This document shows, in pieces, positions 52,396 through 63,084 of a stretch of 64,000 nt of DNA (positions are counted from its first letter, which is position 1; each line of letters starts with the position of its first letter). Made by a program: the position numbers and the translations under genes. The notes under the pieces were generated by a model. The model ran no database searches. It saw only the letters and a list, made by a program, of their open reading frames with translations, and was not told the origin of the DNA. Source of the DNA: Herbiconiux solani NBRC 106740 (lineage in GTDB: Bacteria; Actinomycetota; Actinomycetes; Actinomycetales; Microbacteriaceae); contig NZ_BCST01000001.1 of the NCBI RefSeq assembly GCF_001571005.1, forward strand, positions 434,001 through 498,000, read 5' to 3'.

Positions 52396-52713
52396 ATGAC
52401 GGATGCGACCGCGGAAGCCGACCTCGTGACGGTCTTCAAGGCGCTCGGGCATCCGACCCGACTGGCGATCCTCGAGTGGCTCAAGGAGCCCGAGTCCTTC
52501 CCACCGCAGGACCGCCCCGCGACCGAGGTCGGGGTGTGCCTCAAGCACATCCAGGCCCGCGCCGGCATCTCGCAGTCCACGGCGTCGCAGTTCATGGCGA
52601 TCCTCCAGCGTGCCGGACTGGTCACCTGCACCCGGATCGGTCAGTGGTCGCACTACCGCCGCGACGAGCCGGCCATCGCCGCCCTCGGCGAGGCCGTCGC
52701 CCGCACCGTCTGA
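52396..52713 (+). CDS. ArsR-family transcriptional regulator
   Basis: 105 residues: a compact winged helix-turn-helix with FKALGHPTRLAILEWL (first helices), ISQSTASQFMAILQRAGLV (HTH) and TRIGQWSHYRRDEPAIAALGEAV (wing and last helix). There is a CLKHIQ Cys in the loop but no ELCVCD metal box, so it may not sense metals. Divergent from the PRISE-like SDR with the double palindrome between. Followed by the esterase gene on the opposite strand. Confidence 0.9.
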   Translation: MTDATAEADLVTVFKALGHPTRLAILEWLKEPESFPPQDRPATEVGVCLKHIQARAGISQSTASQFMAILQRAGLVTCTRIGQWSHYRRDEPAIAALGEAVARTV

Positions 52714-52732
52714 CCGCCGGTCGCTCGCGGAG

Positions 52733-54184
52733 TCAGGGTCTGGCGTCGGCGACGGCGGGAGTGAGGGCCGCGAAGAGGGCCGTGCGCCACCAGGCGTAGT
52801 CGTGGCCGCCGGCGTGGATGCGCGTGGTGACGGTCGCGCCGGCAGCGAGTGCCGCAGCCGCGAAAGCGTCGGACAGCGCGGCTACCCCGGCCTCCTCGGT
52901 GCCGGACTGCACGAGGAAGCGACGACCGCGAAGGGCGTCCGTTCCGGCGAGCGCCGCGAGGCGGACGAAGAGGTCGCCCGGCTCGGATCCCCACGCCTCA
53001 AGCTCCAGGTCGGCCGCGAACTCGAAGGAACCCGACTGCACGATCGCCGTGGTGGCGAGGTCGGGGCGCAGGGCGACGACCGCCGCTGCCGCGAGCCCGC
53101 CGAAACTCTGGCCGGCGATGATCGTCTGCTCGGGGTCGGGACGGTGACCACCCCGACCCCGGTGACCCGCCAGCGCGTCGAGCACGGCCTCGGCGAGCGC
53201 CGCCGCCCGCTCGGGATGCGGGAGCACGGCCCAGCGCTCCTCGACCGTCCCCGACGGCACGAGCACGACCGCTCCGTCCGCGGCCCACCCGGCCTCGCCG
53301 TCCTCGTCCCCATCGCCGCGTCCGTCAGCGCCACCGGCGTCTGTCGAGCCGTCTGAGCCCTCGACGGATGCGGACAGCCGCGCCAGAGCCGGCCGGATCC
53401 CGATCCGCTCCCACTCCTCCCCGTCGAACAGCAGCACGACCTCACCGGGCCTCCCCCACGGCAGCACGACCGCAGAGCGCCCCGCGAACTCGCCGCCGAG
53501 CGGCAGCTCCTGAGCGGCGGGCAGGTCGTCCCTGCGCGCCGATGGCTCCCGGGCCGGCCACTCCCACGCCGGATGCACCGCACCCGCCGGCCCCACGAGT
53601 ACCGACGCCAGGCGACCGAACTGGGTGGGCAGTCGGCGCGGGTTGCGCGCATCCGGCACCAGCGCATCCTGGATGCGGAACCATCCCCTCCAGGTCGCTC
53701 CGGACTCCCGGTCGAGCCATGGTTCGCTGACGAAGCCGTAGCTGAGCACGAGGTCATCGGGCAGCAGGTAGTCGATCACGCGGATGGGGCTGCCGGGCAC
53801 CTCGTCGAGCAACGCCCCGGTGAGGTCGGCGCGGTGGCCGTCCGTGATGCCGTTGAGCACGATCGCGACCGCGGGAGACGGACCCGGCCCCTGCCCCTGC
53901 ACTGGAGCCGGCCCCGTCACCACCTCCGTCACGAACGTCACCTCGCGGAACGCCTCCCCGTCGACCTCGACCGCCCGCCCGAACGCGGGCCAGAAGGCGG
54001 ACACCCGTTCGGGCGCCTCGCCCTCCATGATCCGCCGCCACGCGTCAGATCGAGCCCGGAGCGGCACACCGGCCGTATCCCGCGGCGCCGGACGCGGGAC
54101 GGGGTGCGACGAAGCAGCCCCCGCATCCCGGGCGGACCTCACAAAGGATCCGCCCGCCTCGCCACGCACCGCCTCGTCACCCAC
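52733..54184 (-). CDS. Enterochelin-esterase-like alpha/beta hydrolase
   Basis: 483 residues by the GTG at 54184; the true start is uncertain, as an ATG at 54028 also fits. The C-terminal domain has the nucleophile elbow AGQSFGGLAA and the catalytic His in HAGGHDYAWWR, matching the Fes/putative esterase family. An N-terminal domain (FWPAFGRAVEVDGEAFREVTFV, DDLVLSYGF) resembles the enterochelin-esterase N-terminal region. An Asp/Gly-rich insert lies in the middle. No siderophore biosynthesis or uptake genes are near, so the substrate is open. Confidence 0.75.
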   Translation of the reverse strand: MGDEAVRGEAGGSFVRSARDAGAASSHPVPRPAPRDTAGVPLRARSDAWRRIMEGEAPERVSAFWPAFGRAVEVDGEAFREVTFVTEVVTGPAPVQGQGPGPSPAVAIVLNGITDGHRADLTGALLDEVPGSPIRVIDYLLPDDLVLSYGFVSEPWLDRESGATWRGWFRIQDALVPDARNPRRLPTQFGRLASVLVGPAGAVHPAWEWPAREPSARRDDLPAAQELPLGGEFAGRSAVVLPWGRPGEVVLLFDGEEWERIGIRPALARLSASVEGSDGSTDAGGADGRGDGDEDGEAGWAADGAVVLVPSGTVEERWAVLPHPERAAALAEAVLDALAGHRGRGGHRPDPEQTIIAGQSFGGLAAAAVVALRPDLATTAIVQSGSFEFAADLELEAWGSEPGDLFVRLAALAGTDALRGRRFLVQSGTEEAGVAALSDAFAAAALAAGATVTTRIHAGGHDYAWWRTALFAALTPAVADARP

Positions 54185-54271
54185 CGGGCCAGAGTAACGT
54201 CGCGACCCGCGACCCCGTACGATGGGCGTGAACGGCCCTCCGCCTCCCGGGCCGGGGAACGGACGGATCGG

Positions 54272-54979
54272 GTGCAACGCGACGGATACGACGAGACCGT
54301 CGAAGCACTGTCCGCACCGGTCGATTCCGTGAACGGCGTCGCCGCCTCGCTGACACGCCTGTTCCCGGTCTCCGGCGCCGCCGTGTCGACGATCGGCGAG
54401 TTCTTGGGCAACGAGACGCTCTCCGCCACCGACGACGTCGCCGCCCGCCTCGACGAACTGCAGTTCGACCTCGGCGAGGGCCCGTGCTGGGATGCGCTGA
54501 ACACCGGCCGCCCCGTGCTTGAGCCTGACCTGTGGACGACGCAGAACGAACGCTGGCCGGTCTTCTCGCGCGCCCTCGACCGCCGCGAGGTCGGCGCGCT
54601 CTTCGCCTTCCCGATGACCGTGGGCCATCTGCGGATCGGCGCGATCGACCTCTACGCGTCGGAACCCACGGATCTCAGCCGCGAGCACACGCAGCAGGCG
54701 TCACGCCTGGCCGGCCTGGTCGCCCGGGCGGTGCTCCGGATCGCGGTCGCGGCTCCCACGGATGAGCCGATGGAGGCGACGAAGCACTCCCGCCGCACGA
54801 TCCACCAGGCCACCGGCATGGTGCTCGCCCAGCTCGACATCCCGGCCGAGGAGGCGACCCTCGTCATCCAGGGCCACGCCTTCGCGACCGGACGTTCGAT
54901 GATGAGCGTCGCCGACGACATCATCAGCGGCCATCTGGCCTTCCAGACCGGCCCGGCCGGAATCGAGGAGCGACGGTGA
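54272..54979 (+). CDS. GAF-ANTAR regulator, first of pair
   Basis: 235 residues from a GTG. GAF domain at about 10-165 (FDLGEGPCWDALNTGRPVLEPDL, ERWPVFSRALDRREVGALFAFP), then an ANTAR RNA-binding domain at the C-terminus (HSRRTIHQATGMVLAQLDIPAEEATLVIQGHAFATGRSMMSVADDII). ANTAR proteins act as transcription antiterminators on hairpin RNA. The GTG is preferred because the upstream frame runs through the neighbour's reverse-strand coding. Coupled to the second GAF-ANTAR gene by a GTGA overlap. Confidence 0.85.
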   Translation: MQRDGYDETVEALSAPVDSVNGVAASLTRLFPVSGAAVSTIGEFLGNETLSATDDVAARLDELQFDLGEGPCWDALNTGRPVLEPDLWTTQNERWPVFSRALDRREVGALFAFPMTVGHLRIGAIDLYASEPTDLSREHTQQASRLAGLVARAVLRIAVAAPTDEPMEATKHSRRTIHQATGMVLAQLDIPAEEATLVIQGHAFATGRSMMSVADDIISGHLAFQTGPAGIEERR

Positions 54980-55698
54980 CGGACGAGCAGACCCAGCACC
55001 CCGACGACGAGCTGCTGCAGACCTTCGCACTCCTCACCGAGACACTCGTCGCGGGCTACGACGTCGTCGACCTGCTCCAGACGCTCGTCGACCGTTCCCG
55101 CTCCGTGCTGGACGCCACCGCCGCCGGCATCATGCTCGCCGACGACGACGACACGCTCGAACTGGTCGCCTCGACGAGCGAGTCGGGTTCGCTGGTCACG
55201 GCCCTCCAGATCTCGGCCGAGACCGGGCCCTGCATCGAGAGCTTCGTCAGCGGCAGGATCGTCTCGGTCGACGACGAGCCCCCCGCACCCGTCGACTGGG
55301 CCCCCTTCAGCCTCGTCGCCTCCGAGCTCGGGTTCCGGAGCGTGCACGCCGTGCCCCTCCGGCTCCAGGACCTGACGATCGGCACCTTCAACCTGCTCCG
55401 CGACACCCCCGGCGATCTCGCCCAGCGCGAACTCGTCGCCGCCCGCGCACTCGCCGATGTCGCGACGCTCGGCATCGTGCAGGAGAGGTCGCTCCGCGAG
55501 ACCCGCACGGTCCGCGAGAACCTGCGGAACGCTCTGCGCACCCGCGTCGTGATCGAGCAGGCCAAGGGCGTCGTCGCGCAGATGCGCTCGATCTCGCCAG
55601 AAGCCGCGTTCGCCGTCATCCGCGACTACGCGCGCTCGCACGAGCTGTCGATGTCCCACGTGTCGGCAGGCCTCATCGCCCGCACCCTGTCCTTTTGA
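54976..55698 (+). CDS. GAF-ANTAR regulator, second of pair
   Basis: 240 residues. GAF domain [22 protein letters not shown], then [17 protein letters not shown] and [23 protein letters not shown]-terminal [56 protein letters not shown] overlap with the first gene. Two paralogous antiterminators in one operon suggest hetero-dimerisation or graded sensing. No clear two-hairpin ANTAR target was found in the 94-bp region before pgi. Confidence 0.87.
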   Translation: MTDEQTQHPDDELLQTFALLTETLVAGYDVVDLLQTLVDRSRSVLDATAAGIMLADDDDTLELVASTSESGSLVTALQISAETGPCIESFVSGRIVSVDDEPPAPVDWAPFSLVASELGFRSVHAVPLRLQDLTIGTFNLLRDTPGDLAQRELVAARALADVATLGIVQERSLRETRTVRENLRNALRTRVVIEQAKGVVAQMRSISPEAAFAVIRDYARSHELSMSHVSAGLIARTLSF

Positions 55699-55792
55699 CG
55701 GAAGCGGCCGCCACCCCCAGCGGGTAAGTTCGACAGGTGAGCGCATCAGGCCGCGACGGCCGGATGCCTGGGACGAGACCACAGGAGTGAGC

Positions 55793-57543
<1,751 letters not shown>

Positions 57544-57547
<4 letters not shown>

Positions 57548-58557
57548 TCGCAGTCCACCCCGCTGCGCTCCTGTGGCGACACGACGTCCAGGATCGACAT
57601 GGTCCACCAGGTCGGCGGGTCGTCGCAGAGGGCACGCCAGGTGACTTCGCTCGCGGTGATGAACTGAGCCCGCCCCTGGTGATCGGGGATGAAGACGCCC
57701 TGCGATCCCTGGAGCAGCACGAAGCCGGGCAGCGGATCCGAGCCGTTGATCGAGACGAGCTCCAGCGGTGCGAAGCGGATCGGCTCGGTCAGGATGTTGA
57801 ACCCGAACAGGGCGATGAACCCGATGATCCCGGCGAAGGCCAGCCGGGTGACCGACTTCGAACGCGGATCCCGGATCGCCGCGTTGCGCTCGTTCCACGC
57901 GTCCGCGACCGTGGCGAAGGTCATCGGCTCGGGCGGCGGCACGATCTCGGCCTCGGCGGGGGTGACCGGCAGGGGCGCGGGTGAGACCACCCGCAGCATG
58001 GCGCGACCGGATGCCCAGAGCGAGCGCAGTCCGGTATCCACCGGGGGCGCCGGTTCCAGCAAGGCCTCGCGGACGCTCTCCGGGCTGTGCAGCACCGGCG
58101 GCCGGCGGCGGCCGCGAAGCACGATGACGGCGATCACGACGAACACGACGAAGAGGCCCACCAGCAGGAGCCAGGACGCGGTGTTGGCCAGCACGGCGGC
58201 GAGCAGCAGGAGCACCGCACCGCCGACGACCCTGGTCCAGAAGTTGTACTCGGGGTCGAACACCAGGGGCATCGCCGCGACCGTCACGCCGATCATGATG
58301 TAGACCGCGAGGTTCAGCAGCACGACGACCAGGAGTCCGCCGAAGGTGAGGTTCTGGGCCACGGCAACCGCGAGCCCGATGTCGCCGCGCACCTGCACGA
58401 ACAGGTTGATCGTGATGACCAGGGCGCCGATGAGGGGCAGCCGGGTCAGCGCGTTCTTGACGAAGGTCGCCCGCACCTCGGCGTGGTTCTGGGCCTCGGC
58501 GGCCAGATCACGCGGGCGGCCGTGCGCCGTGCGCCGGTTGTCCGACGGCTTCGCCAT
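57544..58557 (-). CDS. Multi-pass membrane protein of unknown function
   Basis: 337 residues. Four hydrophobic helices in the first 140 residues ([70 protein letters not shown]), a Pro-rich loop, another helix near 250 ([18 protein letters not shown]), and an extracytoplasmic C-terminal domain ending in a CD(D)PPTWWTM segment. No family recognised. AAGGGGG precedes the ATG. Tail-to-tail overlap with pgi. Confidence 0.75.
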
Positions 58558-58835
58558 CCGCGCCCCCTTCGGCTCGTCGACCGCCTGCCGCCCGGCTCGG
58601 TCTCCCCCGGGATGCGGTGGCCGGGTCACGTGCCCGGGCACGTCGTCCCTGGGTCAAAGGTAGGGCACGGGAGGGGCCGCGTCATCCGCCCGCGCACACA
58701 CCGCTGGACCCCGGCATCGGCGGGCGCTTGCACGCCGCGCCCGGAACCGCCACGCTGAGCAGACCGCCACTCCGGTGCCGATCCCATTCCGGCCGACCGG
58801 GCGACCGCGGGCGGACACCGCGGAAGGCGGCACGA

Positions 58836-60527
58836 ATGCAGAACCACCTCGGGGCCCGCCTGACGGCAGCGATCGCGGGCCTGCGCGCGCTCGATGTGCG
58901 CGCGGTCGATCTGCGCACGGCGGGCCTGCACGCGGTGGGCCTGCGCGCGGCAGGCGTGCTCGTGGCCGCATCCGCGGTCGCACTGACGACGGGATGCGTC
59001 GCGGGCTCCCCCGCGACCCCGTCTTCCCCGACCGGCGCCCCGGTCGCCTACTCGTCCGTGCCCGGCCTCCCGGATGCAGCGCTGCCGGTGATGAACCAGC
59101 CCCAGTACGCGAACGGCCGCTGGCTCATCTCGGTCGCGGATCTCGACACCGGCGAGGTGCTGATCGACCTCGACGGCGACCGGATGGCCGAGCCCGGCTC
59201 GTTCGTGAAGACCTACAGCGCGGGTGCCGCGTGGGTGAAGTGGGGCCCGGAGAGCACCGTCACCACCCCGGTGAAGAGCACCGGCACGGTGCAGGACGGC
59301 ACGCTCACCGGCGACCTCGTGCTGGTCGGCGCCGGCGATCTGACGCTGGGCGGCCGCACGAAGCCCGACGGCACGGTCGACTACACCGACCTCGACCACA
59401 ACGACGCGAACCCGCTTCCCGGCGCCACCCTCACGCCCGAGGATCCCCTCGCGGGCCTCGACGACCTCGCGGCGCAGGTCAAGGCCTCCGGTATCACGGC
59501 CGTGCAGGGTGACGTCGTGGTCGACGACCGGCTCTTCGAGGGGTCGCTCGACGAGCAGCCGATCACGCCGATCATCGTCAACCAGAACCTGATCGACGTC
59601 GTGGTGACCCCGGGTGCGATCGGCCAGCCGGCCGCCGCGACCCTCAGCCCGGTCGTGGCGCCGTGGACGATCGTCTCGGACGTGCAGACCGTCGAGGCGG
59701 GCGGCCCGACGAGCATTACGGCTCCGGTGGCGGACGCGGACGGCACGATCCGGGTGAGCGGCACGATCGCCGCCGACAGCGAAGCGCAGCTGAAGGTCTA
59801 CGCCTTCGCCGACCCGGCCCGCTTCGCGCGGACGGCGTTCATCGAGGCGCTGGGCCGGGCCGGGGTGACGGTCTCGGCGGATCCGGTCGCGCCGAACCCG
59901 GAGACCACCCTCCCCGAGACGGCCGCGGTCGCGGCGCTCCCCTCCGTCGCCGAGCTGGTCTCGCTGCCGCTCGGTGAGGAGGTCACCTACGTGATGAAGA
60001 TCAGTTACAACCGGGGCGCCCAGACCCTGGTCTGCCGCCTCGCGGCCGCAGCAGGCAGCACCGACTGCGACGACGGGATGGCCCAGGCCCACGACATCTG
60101 GGCCGCCGCCGGGCTCGACGTCACGGGTGCCTCCCTGATCGACGGCTCAGGACTCTCCGGCAACGTGATCACCCCGGAGAACGCGGTCCAGATCCAGTCG
60201 ATCATGGCCGCGCGGCCCGATGCCGAGGCGTGGAAGGCCACCCTTCCGGTGCTCGGCGTCGACGGCTCGCTGGCCGTCGTGCAGACGGAGAGCCCGGCGG
60301 CCGGGCACGTCTTCGCGAAGACCGGCACGCTGCTCGGCTACGACGAGTTCAACGCCCGCTTCCGGCTGATCACGAAGACGCTCGGCGGGGTCATGGAGAC
60401 GGCGGGCGGCCGGAGGCTGGCCTTCACGATCATGATGAACCAGGGCTTCTCGGCCGATGCGGCGGGGGTGCTCGGGGCGAACGAGGACGTCGGGGCCGTC
60501 GCCGCCGCGATCCAGCAGGCCTACTGA
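58836..60527 (+). CDS. dacB: D-alanyl-D-alanine carboxypeptidase/endopeptidase, S13 (DacB/PBP4) family, lipoprotein
   Basis: 563 residues. Catalytic motifs: SFVK (S122-K125), SYN (S390-N392) and KTG (495-497), with the long insert between the first and second motifs typical of PBP4. The start is unusual: residues 15-44 are six pentapeptide-like units (GLRAL, DVRAV, DLRTA, GLHAV, GLRAA, GVLVA) that merge into the h-region before the lipobox TTGC at about residue 54. Trims or cleaves peptidoglycan crosslinks. GGAAGG precedes the ATG. A second family-level D,D-peptidase next to the S11 lipoprotein at 1159. Confidence 0.93.
   Translation: MQNHLGARLTAAIAGLRALDVRAVDLRTAGLHAVGLRAAGVLVAASAVALTTGCVAGSPATPSSPTGAPVAYSSVPGLPDAALPVMNQPQYANGRWLISVADLDTGEVLIDLDGDRMAEPGSFVKTYSAGAAWVKWGPESTVTTPVKSTGTVQDGTLTGDLVLVGAGDLTLGGRTKPDGTVDYTDLDHNDANPLPGATLTPEDPLAGLDDLAAQVKASGITAVQGDVVVDDRLFEGSLDEQPITPIIVNQNLIDVVVTPGAIGQPAAATLSPVVAPWTIVSDVQTVEAGGPTSITAPVADADGTIRVSGTIAADSEAQLKVYAFADPARFARTAFIEALGRAGVTVSADPVAPNPETTLPETAAVAALPSVAELVSLPLGEEVTYVMKISYNRGAQTLVCRLAAAAGSTDCDDGMAQAHDIWAAAGLDVTGASLIDGSGLSGNVITPENAVQIQSIMAARPDAEAWKATLPVLGVDGSLAVVQTESPAAGHVFAKTGTLLGYDEFNARFRLITKTLGGVMETAGGRRLAFTIMMNQGFSADAAGVLGANEDVGAVAAAIQQAY
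58878..58967. repeat. 15-bp in-frame tandem repeat in dacB N-terminus
   Basis: Six consecutive 15-bp units of the form ggcctgcgcgcg-ctc, with substitutions, encoding pentapeptides before the signal-peptide core. Confidence 0.9.
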
Positions 60528-60575
60528 GCGGGTCTGCTGAGCCGGTCTGCTGAGCCGTTCTCCTGAGCGAGCCTG
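60524..60575. repeat. 13-bp tandem repeat, four copies, spanning the dacB stop
   Basis: Units at 60524-60536, 60537-60549, 60550-60562 and 60563-60575 (consensus ctgagccggtctg). The dacB TGA is inside the first unit, so extra TGA codons follow in other frames. Confidence 0.9.
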
Positions 60576-60637
60576 CAGGCGGCCGGAATTCCGGCTGCCC
60601 TGAGCAGACGAGCCCTCCGGAAACGACCCGCGGAACC

Positions 60638-60643
60638 TAGGCT
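60638..60643 (+). promoter_or_regulatory. Putative -10 hexamer for leaderless hydrolase gene
   Basis: TAGGCT lies 6 nt before the ATG at 60650, with no ribosome-binding site. Confidence 0.5.
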
Positions 60644-60649
60644 CGGGCC

Positions 60650-61408
60650 ATGGAACTGATCTTCGTGCACGGTGCCCTGGTCCGCGACGGTGCGTGGTGG
60701 TGGGAGCCCACCGCCCGGCTGATCGAGGAGCGCACGGGCATCCGGAGTCGCGCCCTCGCGCTGCCCTCGTGCGGGGAGACGGGGTCGCCGGCCTCCGAGG
60801 GCGGACTGGTCGAGGATGCGGCCGCGCTCCGGGCGGCCCTCGACGAGATCGCCGCGAATGCGGGCACCGATGGCGACAGCGGCAGCGGCGGACACGAAGG
60901 CGCCGACGGCCGGGCCGTCGTGGTCGGCCACTCCTATGGCGGAACCGTGATCGCCGAGGCGGGCGTGCATCCTGCCATCGCCCACCTCGTGCTGATCTCG
61001 TCGTACCTGCCCGAGCTCGGGCAGTCGCAGGCCGCGATCATGGGTGCCGAGCCCGACCCGGTCGCGGTCCGGGATGCGGGCGACGGCACCCTCGCGCTCG
61101 CCGGGCTGGACGAGCCTGCCTTCGCCGCGCGCTTCCTGCAGGATGCGGAACCCGGCATCCAGCGGCAGGCCTGGGAGCGGGTCACCGAGCAGGCGGCGGC
61201 CGCCTTCGTGACCCCCACGACCGCCGCCGGCTGGTCCGGTGTCGACTCGACCTACCTGGTCTGCACCGAGGACCGCAGCACCTCGCTGGAACTGCAGCGC
61301 CGGCACGCCGAACGGGCCACCCACCGGGCCGATCTGGCGACCGGCCACCACCCCTTCCTCAGCCGCCCCGAGCTGGTCTGGGAGCACCTCAACCCGCTGC
61401 TACGCTGA
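60650..61408 (+). CDS. Alpha/beta-fold hydrolase
   Basis: 252 residues. The HG oxyanion segment FVHGALVRDGAWWWEPTARL, nucleophile elbow VVGHSYGGTVIAEA, and a C-terminal His candidate (ATGHHPFLSRPELVWEHL) complete a Ser hydrolase. Shape resembles the methylketone-synthase/salicylate-esterase or haloperoxidase-like subgroup. An Asp/Gly/Ser-rich loop (about 70-90) is inserted before the nucleophile strand. No signal peptide. Substrate unknown. Confidence 0.88.
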   Translation: MELIFVHGALVRDGAWWWEPTARLIEERTGIRSRALALPSCGETGSPASEGGLVEDAAALRAALDEIAANAGTDGDSGSGGHEGADGRAVVVGHSYGGTVIAEAGVHPAIAHLVLISSYLPELGQSQAAIMGAEPDPVAVRDAGDGTLALAGLDEPAFAARFLQDAEPGIQRQAWERVTEQAAAAFVTPTTAAGWSGVDSTYLVCTEDRSTSLELQRRHAERATHRADLATGHHPFLSRPELVWEHLNPLLR

Positions 61409-61454
61409 GCGCGCGCCGCCAACGAGTGTCGGCGCGAATCCCATGGGGGGACAC

Positions 61455-62558
61455 ATGATCAGGCGCAGCGCGCTCGCACTTCTGACCACAGCCGTCATCG
61501 TCGCAGGGTCTCCGGCTCTCGCCGCCGGGGCCGCCGAATCGGCGCCGGCACCGGCAGACCAGCCGACGACCTACCGCATCGACGGAGCCAACCGCTTCGA
61601 GACCAACCAGATCCTCAACTCGATCTTCTCGAGCGAGGATGTTCCGGCGCCGCCGGTGGTCTACGTCGCGAACGCCTACTCCTACCCGGACGCGCTGTCG
61701 GCCGTGCCGGCCGCCGGATCGGTCGGCGGCGCGATCGTGATCACGCCGGGCGACTCGCTGATCGAGCAGGCCGCCGACCAGCTCGAAGAGCTCAAGCCGG
61801 CGCGCATCGTGGTGGTGGGTGGCGTGAACTCCATCTCGGAGGCCACCTACGAGCAGATCGCCCAGTACGCACCGGGGGCCACGACGCGGATCGCCGGTGT
61901 CGACCGGTACGAGACCTCGCGCAAGATCGCCGAAGAGGCCTTCTGCCCTGACCCCGGGGCCACGACCTGCGGGGTCACCACCGGGCTGTTCGCCTCGGGC
62001 GCGAACTTCGCCGACGCCCTCTCGGCCGGACCGGCCGGCGTCCACATCGACGCTCCGGTCATCCTCGTGCCGCCGACCGGGCTCGACGGCCCGACCTCGC
62101 AGCTGATCAGCCGGTTCGGGTTCGAAGAGGCGGCCGTGATCGGCGGAAAGTCGTCCATCTCCGACGACACGCTCGCGGCTATCCACGCGCTCGTCCCCGG
62201 CGACAAGGCCACCTTCCGGCTGAGCGGTGAGAACCGCTACGCGACCTCGGTCGCCGTGGCCTACCAGTTCTTCGGCGGGACAGACAGCGTCTTCGTCGCC
62301 TCGGGCGAGACCTTCCCCGACGCCCTGTCTGCCGGCCCGGTGACCCGCACGTTCAACTCTCCGATCTACCTGTCGTCGAAGGAGTGCCTCCCGAACGTGG
62401 TCTACGGCGACATCCAGGACATCGGTGCGACGGACGTGTACCTGGTCGGCGGTCCCGCCTCGCTCGCGACGCCGGCGCTGGATCAGCTGCAGACCTGCGA
62501 CCCGATCACGACGAAGTCGGAGACGGCTCCCGTCTCGCCGCGGGGTGCTCGCGGCTAG
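61455..62558 (+). CDS. Secreted cell-wall-binding-repeat-2 protein (three repeats)
   Basis: 367 residues. Signal peptide to about residue 24 (ALALLTTAVIVAGSPALAAG), then exactly three CwbR2 units starting YRIDGANRFETN, TRIAGVDRYETS and FRLSGENRYATS, each with a (V/F)xASGxxFPDALSAxP-type core, and a short charged tail. Three repeats are the folding unit needed for non-covalent wall binding. No catalytic or adhesive domain is attached, so this is a bare anchoring module. GGGGGG 4 nt before the ATG at 61455 favours this start over 61443. Confidence 0.93.
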   Translation: MIRRSALALLTTAVIVAGSPALAAGAAESAPAPADQPTTYRIDGANRFETNQILNSIFSSEDVPAPPVVYVANAYSYPDALSAVPAAGSVGGAIVITPGDSLIEQAADQLEELKPARIVVVGGVNSISEATYEQIAQYAPGATTRIAGVDRYETSRKIAEEAFCPDPGATTCGVTTGLFASGANFADALSAGPAGVHIDAPVILVPPTGLDGPTSQLISRFGFEEAAVIGGKSSISDDTLAAIHALVPGDKATFRLSGENRYATSVAVAYQFFGGTDSVFVASGETFPDALSAGPVTRTFNSPIYLSSKECLPNVVYGDIQDIGATDVYLVGGPASLATPALDQLQTCDPITTKSETAPVSPRGARG

Positions 62559-62580
62559 TCGCCGAACCACCACCGGCCCC

Positions 62581-62619
62581 GGGGGCACGTGTCTGCTGTG
62601 AGCGGAACCACGTGCCCCC
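62581..62619 (+). terminator. Hairpin after the CwbR2 gene
   Basis: gggggcacgtg (62581-62591) pairs with cacgtgccccc (62609-62619) around a 17-nt loop; no T-tract. Confidence 0.55.
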
Positions 62620-62635
62620 GCGGTCGTTCCCCCGG

Positions 62636-62641
62636 TTGACT
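62636..62641 (+). promoter_or_regulatory. Putative -10-like hexamer before XRE gene
   Basis: TTGACT lies 6 nt before the ATG at 62648, same layout as at 10261. Confidence 0.3.
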
Positions 62642-62647
62642 GGGGCC

Positions 62648-63052
62648 ATGAGCCCCGCGCCCGCCTCCTCGTCCGCCGACACCGCTACTGCCGCCGGCAT
62701 CACCGACGCCCAGACCGCCGTCGCCCCCGCCGCACGGCCCGAGCGCCTCTGGCGCGAGGTCGTGGGCGACGAGCTCCGCACCGTGCGGCAGACCCGCGGC
62801 GAGTCGCTCCGCCGGGTCGCTACCCGGGCCCGGGTCTCGCCTCAGTACCTCTCCGAGATCGAGCGCGGCTTCAAGGAGGCCTCGAGCGAGATCCTCGCCG
62901 CCCTGGGCACCGCCCTCGACCTGTCCCTCGTCGACCTGACGAGAGGCGCCGCCGCGCGCCTCACGCCGACGGTGCTCGAGGTCTCGTCGCTGCAGACGGC
63001 CCCCGCCATGCCCGCAGCGCCCGCCGCCACCGCATTCGCCCTGGCCGCCTGA
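62648..63052 (+). CDS. XRE-family (ClgR-like) transcriptional regulator
   Basis: 134 residues. After a 35-residue Ala/Ser/Thr-rich leader, the helix-turn-helix LWREVVGDELRTVRQTRGESLRRVATRARVSPQYLSEIERGFKEASSEILAALGTALDL closely follows the pattern of ClgR/PspC-type regulators of Clp protease and envelope genes in actinobacteria. The tail is Ala/Pro rich. Known ClgR family members activate clp and related genes; whether this paralogue does so here is inference. Not adjacent to clp. Confidence 0.88.
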   Translation: MSPAPASSSADTATAAGITDAQTAVAPAARPERLWREVVGDELRTVRQTRGESLRRVATRARVSPQYLSEIERGFKEASSEILAALGTALDLSLVDLTRGAAARLTPTVLEVSSLQTAPAMPAAPAATAFALAA

Positions 63053-63084
63053 CCGCGCGACCGCCCGACCGCTGATTCAGGCAG

